64,000 nucleotides of DNA from Blautia coccoides. GTDB lineage: Bacteria > Bacillota > Clostridia > Lachnospirales > Lachnospiraceae. Shown in pieces: positions 15,881 to 26,300 of this stretch. The notes under the pieces were generated by a model. The model searched no databases. It had not been told where the DNA came from and worked only from the letters and a program-made list of their open reading frames with translations. The translations under genes were made by a program, and so were the position numbers. The DNA lies in the NCBI RefSeq assembly GCF_034355335.1, contig NZ_CP136422.1:809001-873000 (forward strand). The letters run 5' to 3'. Every line of letters starts with the position of its first letter. The stretch's first letter is position 1.

Positions 15881-17137
15881 TTATGAGGAAATCCCCAGTT
15901 TTTGAAAAGCAAAGCGGTCATTCTTCCTCTTGTTGACGTTCCGTAAATAGTGAAGCGTGGTTGCCGTTTCGCTATGCCCCATTAAATAACTCAAGGTTGT
16001 GAGATTGTTTCCGTCAAAGGCAGTTGAGGCATTGTAGAAACGGATTTTATGACTGGAATGGTAAGGAACACCAGCTTCTTTGCAATACTTCTTTAAACGG
16101 CGGTTGAAGCTGTCTGTTGTCATGATTTCTCCATTGGGTTCAAAGACATACACTCCATGCGGATTTAATTCTCTGGCTTTCTGAAGAATCTTGATTGCTT
16201 CATCAGTCAAGAACTGTTTGCGGAAACCATGAGAGGTATTTCCTTTCATCTGGTTGACTACCTTTACTTCTCTTTTGGAAAAGGTTAAATCATCGTTTAG
16301 TGTCCGTTCACAGGTAGCCTGTCGGTGCAGATAGACCATTCTGTTTTCATAGTCAATATCTTCCCAGCGGATTGCTTTTGTTTCCCCGATACGGATAAAC
16401 AGATAAAAGGATAGTTGTATCGCAAGGGAATAAGGCTCTGTGATACAGCTAAGATAATGCAGTAGCTTATGTGTATCGTCACGGGAAAATACGTTGTCAC
16501 TTTGTACTTCCACAGGCTTGTAGGTGAACTGCTTGAAATTCACATCAGAGACAGGATTGTGGGAGATGATTTCTTCCTCAATGGCATAACTCATGATTCC
16601 ATTTAAGACAGAACGGGCGTTGCTGATTCTCTTGTGGGTATGCTGACGTTCTTTTGTGGCTTCTCTGAAAAAGCGGATAAGGGTAATCGGTCTGATTTCT
16701 CCTATCTTCATTTTGGAAAGAGCCGTGTCTTTGAAAAATCTGTTCCATTCAGAAACATACTCTTGAATCGTCTTTGCCTTTACAGAAGTGTAATCTCTTT
16801 TGTATAAGAGCCATTCTGTATATAACTCTTCCAGTGTGATATTCTCACGGTTTTCGATTTTTTGCTTCTCAATATAAAATCTGATGATTTCTTTTTCAAG
16901 GTTCTCTTTACTCTTCCGCTTGATCGGACGGCGGTTGTTGGGTTTGGTGTCATCTGGTAAATAGGTACGCCAGCTTTTTTCAGATTCCGAGTAATAAATT
17001 TCATATTTGTGATTCTCCAAGATTTTCTTATTTGCCATAATTTCAAAATCTTTGAAGACTTCATCTGGAGTCATATTAGCACAAGCGGCTAATGTGTTCA
17101 ATAACGTAATATCGGAAGATGTAACAGGGTTATTCAT
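15881..17137 (-). CDS. int: Tn916-like tyrosine integrase
   Basis: A 418-residue integrase with an N-terminal arm-binding part, a SAM-like core-binding domain near residues 100-190, and a catalytic domain with FIRIGETKAIRW (Arg), SSHKIRFYNAS (His-x-x-Arg) and LMGHSETATTLHYL (Gly-His and Tyr). It inserts and excises the 4.1-kb element at the tRNA-Leu 3' end. It overlaps the upstream Rep gene by 8 bp (ATGAATAA), so the two are translated together. It sits next to the left attachment site, as is usual. Confidence 0.9.
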   Translation of the reverse strand: MNNPVTSSDITLLNTLAACANMTPDEVFKDFEIMANKKILENHKYEIYYSESEKSWRTYLPDDTKPNNRRPIKRKSKENLEKEIIRFYIEKQKIENRENITLEELYTEWLLYKRDYTSVKAKTIQEYVSEWNRFFKDTALSKMKIGEIRPITLIRFFREATKERQHTHKRISNARSVLNGIMSYAIEEEIISHNPVSDVNFKQFTYKPVEVQSDNVFSRDDTHKLLHYLSCITEPYSLAIQLSFYLFIRIGETKAIRWEDIDYENRMVYLHRQATCERTLNDDLTFSKREVKVVNQMKGNTSHGFRKQFLTDEAIKILQKARELNPHGVYVFEPNGEIMTTDSFNRRLKKYCKEAGVPYHSSHKIRFYNASTAFDGNNLTTLSYLMGHSETATTLHYLRNVNKRKNDRFAFQKLGISS

Positions 17138-18035
17138 CAGAATCCCCCCTTACACCCATAGTTTCTTTTTTGATTTTGATGTAGGTAACACTGCTGTCCT
17201 TTAAATAAGAACCAGTAGCTAAAAAGGATTTTGTATCATATATCTGCCGTGTGTACTCTTTTTGAAAAATGATAGTTTCATTCTGTAATTCGAGAATCAT
17301 ATCATCAGTCAGCATGAGTCTTGTTTCTTTCGGCATTTTCAGGTTTTGTGATTTGAAAAACGCCTTTTTCTTATGCTCCTTTACATCAAGGTCTTTCCCA
17401 AAATATTTGCTGAGATAGCGACCACGGTTCTCCTTGCTGTCTACATCAATACGGTTTATCTTAATAAAACCATGCGACCATAAATCTTGTAATTTTTCTT
17501 TTGCTATGTATGGAAAATCAAAGAAAATAACATGGTAGTGGATTGCACCACGTTTTTGTTTCTCCCACGTTGCAATATACTTTAATAATTGTCTTTTGGT
17601 TTGATACAGGTAATAATTTAATCGCTGGATAAAATACTTAAATTCTCGGTTCGTTATGGTAATGTCTTGAATATTATCTCTGAATGTCAGCGTTACAAAT
17701 TTGGTTCTGTTATTGAAATTACAGTCCACGATACGGGCAATCTCCCAACGTGTCTGTTCATAATGTTTTTGTTTGCGTTTCAGGCTGTCATATTGCTTAT
17801 GAGCTGACATCTCATCAAAGGTTTTACGTTTGCTTGTTTTCTCTAAATCTGCATTTTCTGTTGAATGACTGAAAATAGGATTCTTATAGATATATACTTC
17901 TTTGGTGGTAGGAGTTTCAATGATTTTCGTATTGTATGCAAAACATTCCTTTGCTTTGCTCACGAAATCCACCTCGTATCCTATTTTGTAATGTGTTTTC
18001 TTCCTGTTTTCGGAAGATGTTGTTTTATATATCAA
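17130..18035 (-). CDS. Rolling-circle replication initiator (HUH Rep)
   Basis: A 301-residue protein with the three HUH motifs: FVTLTF (motif 1), GAIHYHVIFFDFP (motif 2, His-x-His) and GRYLSKYFGKD (motif 3, Tyr with Lys). It would nick one strand of the excised circle to replicate or mobilise the element. It lies between the DUF961-like gene and the integrase in one leftward operon. Proteins of this type are usual in small integrated elements of Firmicutes. Confidence 0.8.
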   Translation of the reverse strand: MIYKTTSSENRKKTHYKIGYEVDFVSKAKECFAYNTKIIETPTTKEVYIYKNPIFSHSTENADLEKTSKRKTFDEMSAHKQYDSLKRKQKHYEQTRWEIARIVDCNFNNRTKFVTLTFRDNIQDITITNREFKYFIQRLNYYLYQTKRQLLKYIATWEKQKRGAIHYHVIFFDFPYIAKEKLQDLWSHGFIKINRIDVDSKENRGRYLSKYFGKDLDVKEHKKKAFFKSQNLKMPKETRLMLTDDMILELQNETIIFQKEYTRQIYDTKSFLATGSYLKDSSVTYIKIKKETMGVRGDSDE

Positions 18036-18067
18036 GTCTAGTCAGAAGAAATATCTGCCCTTTCCAA

Positions 18068-18114
18068 GTCAGACAGCCAGCACCTAAGACGCTGTCCGGC
18101 ACTGTCTGTCTGAC
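18068..18114. other. Hairpin before the Rep gene, possible nick site
   Basis: GTCAGACAG (18068-18076) pairs perfectly with CTGTCTGAC (18106-18114); the loop contains further GC-rich sequence. It sits between the DUF961-like stop and the Rep start. A hairpin next to an HUH Rep gene is a natural place for its nick site, but no conserved nick sequence was recognised, and it could be an intergenic terminator without a T run. Confidence 0.35.
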
Positions 18115-18124
18115 AGGAGAGAGA

Positions 18125-18445
18125 CTATTTCATTCCGGCTATCTTGATGTTATTTGCTTCTGCTTTGACAGAAAGCCGTCCGTTATAGAGACTCGCCCAT
18201 GTATGTAATCCCTCAAACATGACAGGGACTTGCCCTTTCTGTTCCAGTTCTTCATTGGAAATCAGCGGACTGGACGTTTTTACACCTACTTTGACTTTTT
18301 CAAATTTCAGCTTTGGAAAGAGAACAGTATAGTAGAAGCCGAGCTTTTCTTTTGTAGAAAAATCTACCCAGTCGGAAACTTCTACAAGCTGGAACTGTTC
18401 TTCCAGTTTGTTTGGATTTAAAATAAAGTCGCTTCCTCGAATCAT
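18125..18445 (-). CDS. DUF961-like small element protein
   Basis: A 106-residue protein (MIRGSDFILNPNKLEEQFQL ... LYNGRLSVKAEANNIKIAGM) of the kind found as the first gene of Tn916-type elements (YdcP/DUF961 group). Its function is not established. The start follows an AAAGGAGGTG site. It is transcribed leftward from the divergent promoter region shared with the repressor gene. Confidence 0.6.
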   Translation of the reverse strand: MIRGSDFILNPNKLEEQFQLVEVSDWVDFSTKEKLGFYYTVLFPKLKFEKVKVGVKTSSPLISNEELEQKGQVPVMFEGLHTWASLYNGRLSVKAEANNIKIAGMK

Positions 18446-18463
18446 GGTATCACCTCCTTTTGA

Positions 18464-18549
18464 AATATCTAAAAATCAGATATTAAGATAATCATATGAT
18501 AAACCAAACTAAATGAAATGTCAATAGAAAATATCTGAATATCCGATAA
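18464..18549. promoter_or_regulatory. Divergent promoter with repressor operators
   Basis: Two dyads, AATATCT...AGATATT (18464-18484) and AATATCTGAATATCCGATAA (18530-18549), flank the leftward promoter, whose -35 TTGACA (18524-18519) and -10 TATCAT (18501-18496) are 17 bp apart. The likely ligand is the XRE repressor encoded next door. Its binding would close the Rep-integrase operon. Confidence 0.6.
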
Positions 18550-18554
18550 AAAGA

Positions 18555-18583
18555 TTGACAAGGGAAAATTGATGAAATATAAT
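18555..18583 (+). promoter_or_regulatory. Consensus sigma-A promoter of the repressor gene
   Basis: TTGACA (18555-18560), 17-bp spacer, TATAAT (18578-18583). It is perfect consensus and 25 bp before the repressor ATG at 18609, next to the operator at 18530-18549. Confidence 0.85.
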
Positions 18584-18608
18584 GTGCTTAGAAAGGAGGA
18601 CGTTCAAC

Positions 18609-19025
18609 ATGAACAAAATTAAAGAATTACGGAAAGAAAAGAATATCACGGTTGCAGAACTAGCAAAAGAACTGGGAATCTCACAGAGTATGCTGACAAA
18701 CTACGAAAACGGAAATGGAACGCCAAGAGATGAATCTATCTGGGAAAAACTGTCACAGATATTTGGAGTGAGTAAAAGCCATGTTATGGGGCTAACTACG
18801 GATATTGAAACGGCAAATAAGAAAAAGCCGTTGAAAGTGGTGGTGGATATGTCACAGCCTGTTTCTATCCAGCCGAAGAACCAGACCGACCTTGACGTGC
18901 TGATGAAACTGGATTTAATAGACAGTGATGATATGGAAGAAGTGTCGGAGTTCCTCGACAAACTCTTAGAAAAAGAGAGATATGAGGGGCGGAGAGAATC
19001 AAACATGAAGTATGTTGCAGGATAG
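18609..19025 (+). CDS. XRE-family repressor of the integrated element
   Basis: A 138-residue protein with an N-terminal cI-type helix-turn-helix (MNKIKELRKEKNITVAELA, then GISQSMLTNYENGNGTPRD) and a charged C-terminus. The ATG at 18609 has AAAGGAGG before it; the longer frame from 18582 overlaps the -10 box and cannot be the start. It is divergent from the Rep-integrase operon with operator-like dyads between them, so it is probably the element's master repressor. Confidence 0.85.
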   Translation: MNKIKELRKEKNITVAELAKELGISQSMLTNYENGNGTPRDESIWEKLSQIFGVSKSHVMGLTTDIETANKKKPLKVVVDMSQPVSIQPKNQTDLDVLMKLDLIDSDDMEEVSEFLDKLLEKERYEGRRESNMKYVAG

Positions 19026-19048
19026 GAATGCTTTCTAAGCCGTCCGCT

Positions 19049-19093
19049 TGCCCAGCCGACCCGCCGCCCTGTTAGGAACCGTCGCTCTGGGCA
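19049..19093. other. GC-rich hairpin region, possible origin or oriT
   Basis: TGCCCAG (19049-19055) pairs with CTGGGCA (19087-19093), with CGAC/GTCG just inside. The surrounding 19026-19180 is far more GC-rich than the rest of the element and holds no gene. In small rolling-circle elements such structures serve as single-strand origins or transfer origins. No known origin sequence was matched. Confidence 0.35.
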
Positions 19094-19180
19094 CCCTGCG
19101 GGACACTGGTTAGCAGAAAAGCACGAACAAGGGAATATGGACGGCAGACTATGCTTAAAGTCGGTACAGTGCGGAAAAGG

Positions 19181-19215
19181 GTATGTAGAGATGTCAGAGT
19201 CTTACATACTTTTTT
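19181..19215 (+). terminator. Rho-independent terminator
   Basis: GTATGTA (19181-19187) pairs with TACATAC (19203-19209), followed by six T residues. It lies between the repressor and GrpB genes. Confidence 0.7.
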
Positions 19216-19287
19216 CTTGTGCGCTTCATATATTTAGATTATACTGAATAGTAGTTAAGTAAATTGGAATGGTGGAGGTTAAAACAG

Positions 19288-19788
19288 TTGATATTGAATG
19301 AAAAAGTACATATAGAAAATCATAATCTTCATTGGCGCTATGATTTTAATGATGAAATAAAAATGTTAAAAAATAAACCGCACTTAAAAACACTGACTTT
19401 TGAACATATTGGTAGCACTTCAATTCCAAACATAAAAGCAAAACCGATTATAGATATTATTATAGGGGTGAGGAGCTTCCCGCCAGAAAAGATAGTAATA
19501 CAAGAAATAGAAGCAAGCGGCTATACATATATGCGGGAAATGAGTGTATCTGACAGATTATATTTTATAAAAAGAGATATAAAGAATTTTAACTTACATA
19601 TCGTCGAATACAAAGGGGATGTATGGAAAAAGGATATATTGTTTCGTGACTATATGATAAAGTATCCGGAAAAAGCACAGGCATACTCGGACTTAAAAGA
19701 ACAAATTTTAGCCGGTGGAATTGATACCTTATTGGAATATTCTGAAAAGAAAGCAGAGTTTATTTCGGAAGTTCTACGAGATATATAG
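19288..19788 (+). CDS. GrpB-family protein (nucleotidyltransferase fold)
   Basis: About 166 residues. FEHIGSTSIPNIKAKPIIDI is the GrpB/UPF0157 signature (G-S-T-S...K-P-I-I-D), a nucleotidyltransferase-like fold; substrates are unknown. The start is probably TTG at 19288, 10 bases after GGTGGAGG; a TTG at 19264 is also in frame but has no ribosome site. It lies just inside the right attachment site and has its own terminator upstream, so it is likely accessory cargo of the element. Confidence 0.75.
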   Translation: MILNEKVHIENHNLHWRYDFNDEIKMLKNKPHLKTLTFEHIGSTSIPNIKAKPIIDIIIGVRSFPPEKIVIQEIEASGYTYMREMSVSDRLYFIKRDIKNFNLHIVEYKGDVWKKDILFRDYMIKYPEKAQAYSDLKEQILAGGIDTLLEYSEKKAEFISEVLRDI

Positions 19789-19821
19789 CGTTTGCAAATT
19801 CCAGTTTGAGAGAGACAAGCG

Positions 19822-19842
19822 TTTGAACACTTTTTGAACACC
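19822..19842. repeat. Paired TTTGAACAC motifs, right end of element
   Basis: TTTGAACACT (19822-19831) and TTTGAACACC (19833-19842) repeat the motif pair at 15861-15880, in the same orientation. They are candidate integrase arm sites. Confidence 0.5.
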
Positions 19843-19899
19843 GCAGACGTGATGAAGTCTCCAAAGCCCCTTTCTTTCGGTATTTTTGATTACTTAAAA

Positions 19900-19922
19900 C
19901 GGTTCGATTCCGGTCTGCGGCA
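19900..19922 (+). repeat. Right attachment site (tRNA-Leu 3' end)
   Basis: A 23-bp copy of the tRNA-Leu T-arm and acceptor end, identical to 15775-15797. No tRNA body precedes it. It is followed at once by a good terminator (19929-19967), which fits the chromosomal end of the original tRNA gene. Confidence 0.75.
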
Positions 19923-19928
19923 TGGATT

Positions 19929-19967
19929 ATAAGACTGATTCTTATGAGAGTTAGTCTTATTTTTTTG
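19929..19967 (+). terminator. Terminator, probably that of the original tRNA-Leu gene
   Basis: ATAAGACT (19929-19936) pairs with AGTCTTAT (19953-19960), followed by seven T residues. It lies 7 bp after the tRNA 3' end repeat. Confidence 0.75.
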
Positions 19968-20393
19968 TCGTAATTTATTTTAATAAAAGATTGAGTAAAG
20001 CGTTCCATATTCACAGATGGGCGCTTTTTTATTATTTACAATACCTCCATTATAACATGGGCGGAAGGAAGAGCGGCGGCACTGCAGCACGCGAGCACGA
20101 TTGGCGGATGAAGCGGTTGTGTGTCGAACGGTATGGCCGGTAGTGTGAGAGGTTGGAAAGTATAATTTAAGTTTATGATATAATTAATTCAGAAAAATAT
20201 TATATTCAGAAACAGAAGAAAAAAGAGCAGCTTATAGGAAAGATAAGACTGCTCTAAGTGTGATTGATTTTCAAAATGCTTCCGTACATTGTCTGCGGAA
20301 GAAGATTTTAGGGAAAACACACTTTGGCGGCTTGGTTACGATCATAATAATTCTGTAGTATGAAAGAAAAAGTGAATAGAAAAAGGAGAAGAC
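19968..20393. other. Intergenic region before the giant surface protein
   Basis: About 425 bp with no convincing gene. It holds a GC-rich patch (20055-20150), a minus-strand terminator (20216-20255), a small stem CTTCCG/CGGAAG (20280-20302) and a weak promoter candidate TTGGTT...TAGTAT (about 20333-20362). The giant gene's ribosome site AAAAAGGAG is at its end. Confidence 0.35.
20216..20255 (-). terminator. Leftward terminator
   Basis: AGAGCAGCTTAT (20224-20235) pairs with ATAAG-A-CTGCTCT (20243-20255, one bulge). On the minus strand it is followed by a T run. No leftward gene ends here now, so it may be left over from a lost gene. Confidence 0.5.
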
Positions 20394-23300
20394 ATGAGAG
20401 GAAAAAAGAAAATGCGTTATCTGGCTATGTTTATGGCAGTGGTGATGGGGGTCACTTCACTGTCTGATTCGGTTCTTGCTGCTTTTAATAGTACCGCAGA
20501 GGAGGCTAATGCAAAAGATACCCTGAAGAAGCTGGAGGAAGGCCAGGAAATAGAGGCTCAGGAGGCGAAATACATTCTGGAGAGCCTGGGCATTTTTAAT
20601 GAAGACGGCTCTATGAATACGTCAAAAATCATTATGGATCAAAGAGAGTATTCTCTGGAAGAGATAAAGGAATATCTGCAGGGAGGAACAGCTGATCTTG
20701 ATAAGAAGGTATCTGTGGATGGAACAGAGCTGACTCTCGGAAATGTGCAGACCATGCTTCAGATCGAGGAGGAACTGTCCAATTATCAGACCACTTATTT
20801 CCCTGAAAACACAGGGGAATATACACCGGAAATGGAGGCAACCATATCTTCCCTCCTTATGCAGCTCAATGAGGGTAAGCTGACCATAAAGGCTAAAAAT
20901 GCGGCAAATGTGATCAACAGAGATGTAACCCTTTCGGTGGATGAATTGGCAGAAGCTCCGGCAGGTGAGGAGATTACAGTAAATCTTACCATCTCGGAGG
21001 CGGTCACTCATACTATTTTTGTAGAGTACAGGACAATGGACGGGGTTGCCAAGGACGGTACGGATTATGAAGGGAAAAAAGGTGTTTTGCGCATCCCGGC
21101 AGGGGAGACAACAGCTTCTGTTACCATTCCTACAAAAAACAGTATTGATGAGAACGATGAAAGTACCTGGTGGAACGGAAATAAGTTATTTTATGTTGAG
21201 TTTACGAATGTAACAGGCGCTGTCTTTACAGACGGTGGAAGCTTCCAGTATTCCAAGGCCGGAATCCAAGGAAATCTGGCAGATTTAGATGGCAGTCCGT
21301 GGACGGCAACGTCAGGAAGCCTTCCCAATCCTGCCTATGATCCCACAACGACCACCGAACCTGAGAATTTTTATTTTTATAGTTTTTCCGTGCCACAGAG
21401 TTATGTAAAAGTCATTGACTTTTTGACTGCGAATCTTGACAGTGACGATGGCAATGGTGTGGGCGTCTTTTATGATTTGCGCACCTTGAGTGAGGACGGA
21501 CAATCTCTTTCCGATAAATGGGGAAGCATAGGGGCCTATCCGGAGTATCAGAGCGGAAATCTGGTTTATAATATAGATTTAAGTGAAAACAGTACAGGAT
21601 TTCCAGCATTCGTGAAGAATGGGGGCTACAAAAAGACTATAGCGGCATTACCCACGACAAGATATTCCGCACTGTATTCACTAAAACCTATGTGTAAACC
21701 AGTAACGGGAACAACGGTAACTTTAAAACCGGCAGAAACGGACCAGATCTATTATGAAGATGCTATGATTCCCTGTGTTTTACAGACCAATGGAAATGTA
21801 TCCTTGGGGGGACCTGTGAGTATATTTGAGGACGGTGTTTTGTCTACGGATGATGGAAGAAGATTTGGCGATACTTTTTCCTGTCTGTTGACAAAGGATC
21901 AGTATGAAGCCGTAAAGTTAATGTGCAGTGAAAATGAAAGTACCTATCCGAACTTTAACAGAGCAGACTACAGTTGGAGCCAGGAACCCAATATGGGTGC
22001 CATGGATATGGGGAAGGGAACGGTTCAGTTTGAGGGATTCGATACTGCCAATAATAAGTTCATTACAGACGGTCCTAAATATGTGCAGGAATACATTAAA
22101 GGAATTACGGTGGACAAGCAGTCCTATGACCCGGGTACCGAAGGGGACCAGACTGTTACGGTTACAGTAACTTATGATAACCAGACTCCTAATGATGACT
22201 GGCTCTGGAATGATTATGCCAATGATTACAACAAAGAAGGAAAAGAGTCTGTGGACCGTCTGAAAGTAAGCTTGGACGGAGGGGCAACTCTGTATCAGCT
22301 CTCCCCGGAGCTGGACGAAAAGGGAGACCCTAAAAAGAATGGTAAACTGACGGCACAGATTCCCCTGCCCTATAATACCCAGACGGAGGAACAGACCTAC
22401 AGAGCAGAACTGTTTCTTATGCCGGCGGCTGCCGATGTGACGGTTCCCCAGGTAACCGGTGTGAAATCGGATTATGCCTGCCTTGTGGGAGCAAACCATA
22501 TGGCAGAATTTAAGGTAAAACCAGTGAATCTGATTCAGGAGGGGGAATTGGAGCTTCAGAACCTTCCGGATGGAAATATTCTGTATATGGTGCAGGAGGA
22601 AGCGTGCACACTCGGATGCAGTATAACCACAGAGAATCCTACATTCCCCGGAATCGAATGGACCAGCAGCAATGAAGATGTGGCCCTGATCAACCGTATG
22701 ACCGGCGTGATCACACCTAAGGCCGAAGGTGAAGTACAATTTACGGCAACAGCTAATAACAGGAAAGCTGCGCCGGCAGTGTCAGTCCAGACGCCTGTGA
22801 TCACAGTGGTAAATGATGGGCCTCCGGCCATTGCCGTTCCAAAAGGGATGGATATAGTCCATGCCAGAAAAAAGGGAAAAGCATCTGTTTACTGGATGAG
22901 TAATCTTAACGGTAAGGGAAATGATCAGGTTTATACTGTAGATCTGTATGAGGGAGATTATACAGATAAAGAGAAAGAACTTCCGGCAGAAGACAAGATC
23001 ATCAAAACATATGAATTTACGGAAACCGTAACCGGAGAAATCGAAGAAAATGTTTTGACAAAAGTGTCAAAAGACGGATTACCGGTATATACCTTTGCAG
23101 TACATACACCCAACCCGGATAACCCTCAGATGGAATTGTCCGCAAGAGGAGGAATCATAGTCAGTCCGGTTCCTGCCTCTGTGCGTCTGACCACACCGGA
23201 GAAGCTTTACATGGTGGATAGTGAGACAGACAGTTTTCCGGTTTCCTGGTCTTTATCGGATACGGAAGAAGATTATGAGTTCCAGCTTTCTGTGAAAAAG

Positions 23301-26300
23301 AACGGGGATGAGATTTACAGTACCACAGAGGGGACATCTGCAGCATTTTCAGTTGACAAAGTTGACGAGGGAACGCTTAAGGATGTTTATACTGTTACGG
23401 CAAAGGTACGAAATAAAGGTACAGAAGATAAGCTGTGGTCCACGGATTCTTATCTGGTGCAGGTATACCGTGAGGGGGCTTTTGCTTTTAATGTGGACGG
23501 GGAGAGAGAAGAAAATGGCGCAAGTATTGCCATTGCCAATGAGGAAAGGATTCCTACTTTAAAAAATTATAACGGCAGTTGGTCCGACGAGGATAGTCAG
23601 GCAATCGTGGATATGAACCGACAAATCTCTCTGGATAAATCCGTTAAGATTTTTGATAGCAGTAGCTGGAATATGGCTGCAGACAGATTTGCCTGGTCAT
23701 CGGATGACAGTTCCGTGATGCCTCTCTACAGAAAAGACAGTACCGGATATACAAATATTGAGAAACTTGCCAGTCCTTATCAGGCACCGGACCAGGTATT
23801 CATGATGTCCGGCAAAAAGGATGGAACAGCTACCGTGAAAGCAGTGCACAGCCGTACGGGCAAAGAGATGAGTCTGACGACAGAGATCAGTACCCTGAAA
23901 GACAAGCTGTATTTATTCCAGTTTACTCCCATGCAGGAAACTACCATTACGTACGAGAGAAGAGACGGAAAAGAGGTAAGTATTCGTACCAACGAACAGG
24001 GACAGGCGGCCATCTATGACCCGGACGGTATAGAGAATGCTGTTCAGGCCCGTTCCGGTTCTGAGGATACCACCCTTTATCTGGGGACTGTTCAGCCGGA
24101 TGTTTTAGTTTCCTCTGAGAAGGACAAGGGAAGAGATGAGCTGTATCCTGTGAACTACATTACATTGGATGAAGCGGCTCATGTAAAATTATATCTGAAA
24201 GATGAAAAAGGAGATCCCTATAAGGGGAAGGTCACCTATACTGGAGGTGCTTATAAAAATCAGAAATACTGTCCCCTGGTGCAGAAAGGGAGCATGGACA
24301 ATCGTCTGGAGACGACTTTGGGACAGGACGGAGAATTGGAATTCTATTATGATGTTACCAGATTATACAGTGAAGACGAGGATGCCCATACACAGCTGCA
24401 TGCAGGTGACTATCTGGAATTTGTGTACGATATCCGAACACCGGATGATGCATATTATCCCAGACTGATAACAGTGGACAGTTATTCCCAAGAGAGAGGG
24501 GCAAGCTTTACAGACAGTATCGTAAATCTGGAAAAAAATACGGATACGGAAAAGAAAGTCTATATCTCTGCACAGAAGGTAGAGTATCCCAATAAGGGAG
24601 ACTTAGATATTTTGGGCAGAAAGGAACCCATAGGATGCACAAACCAGTATCCCAAAATCTCTCTGAAGACAGAAATGTTGTGCTGGGGACTGGATACAGA
24701 TTCTGATTTCCAGTGTTTCCTTACAGATGAAGAACAGAAGAAACTGGGGCGGCAGGAATTTAAAGTGAAAAAGTATCCCTTTACAGACCTGATGACAGCA
24801 TCTAATGAGGTGCCTGTAGATGAGAATACGGGGATAGACATGGGAAGCTCCAGACGCTTTACATCCCAGTTATATGAGAACGGTGAAATGGTCAGGTCTA
24901 TACCGCTGCCGTTCCCTGTAACAAATATGATAGGGATTGAGGTGACCGAAGAAAAGCAGTTCAAGCCTTTTACCGTGGATGTAAACTTAAAACAGACAAC
25001 CGCAGGTGATGCCGCTTCCCAAGGCGGTGAGGTAGGGAGCAGGGGGCTTCAGAAGTTTAATACAGGAGTAGACACACCCTTCTTTAAGGTAACCGTTACG
25101 CCTACGGTGGATCCCTTTGTATTCCATGCATTTGCGGGATATGATATAGATCTTCTGGGGATGGATACAGATATGGTCATGAATCCCATAGACTGTGACA
25201 CTACCGGTGCCAATGCATCCGCTTTTGTAGCGGCTGTTACGGGTAAAGAGAAGAATTTATCAGGGCGGTTTCAAGGGAAAATGAATAAAACGCTGAAGAA
25301 ACCGGGAGATACAGATTTCGGAGGCAGGGCAGCCGGTTATATGGCCGGAGATATTATATTTAATATAGAGACAGGAGCCTTTGAATTCGTGATCACAGAC
25401 AGCGGATTTACACTGGGTGGGAAATTCGGATATCATTGGACCTTTAACTCTGTGGTGGGAATTGTCCCCATCACGGCAGAATTTGCACTGGGTGCTGCTA
25501 TGGAGCTGGATTATAAGGCCATGGCCGCTTACTCGCAGGAGACCAATAAGTTTGGTTCAGATATTCTCACCACGCTGCGGGTAAATGCCTATATGCGTGC
25601 ATTTGCGGGATTTGGTTTTGATGTGGCGATTCTGGCACTGAAAATAGGTATGTTCGGACAGATCAATTTGGAGCATTACAGTCAATTCTTGAGCCGGACC
25701 TATCAGAAGAGTGACAAGCAGATCCAGGGACACAGGACAGAACTGTCAGGTGTGATCGGTATTGAATTTATGCTGAAGGTATTTTTCTTCAAGTACAGGA
25801 AGGTGCTGGCGTCCACCAATATGCCTACGCTTACCTTCTATAACGGAAACTGGGATGCTATCCAGCAATGGATCGCCCAGGCAGATCTTCCGGACTGGGG
25901 AGGAAATGTATCGCCCAATGCTATGCTGTTGTCTGAAAACGGCGGACTCGCCGAGGTGGATAATGCTATTCTTGCAGAAGACAGAAGCTATCTGCAGCGT
26001 GCAGCCGTGTTTTCACTGGAAGACGACCATACGGCTCTTGATACCCTGTTGGCTCCGGCTTATCCTTACGGATATCCCCAGGTGACCAGGGACGGAGGAA
26101 TTACAGTGGCGTTGAGTGACCAGAATTCTGCGGATCTGAATCAAACAAGGGTTTACTGGAGCCAGGGCAGCAATGCGCCCTCCCAGGCAATTCCCGTAGA
26201 CTGGACAGGTGAGGAGACGCCGGATTCCAATGTTTCACTGGCAGGTACCGGAAGCTTTGCCGTGGCCGCATGGGAGAAGCTGAGAAGCCCTGTATCCATG

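Larger units (their letters stand above)
15775..19922. mobile_element. Small integrated element in tRNA-Leu (IME-like, Tn916-type integrase)
   Basis: About 4.15 kb bounded by a 23-bp direct repeat (CGGTTCGATTCC...TGCGGCA) at 15775-15797 and 19900-19922. It carries integrase, HUH Rep-like protein, DUF961-like protein, divergent XRE repressor and a GrpB-family cargo gene. It has no conjugation genes, so it would need a helper to move. Pairs of TTTGAACAC motifs lie inside each end. Confidence 0.75.
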
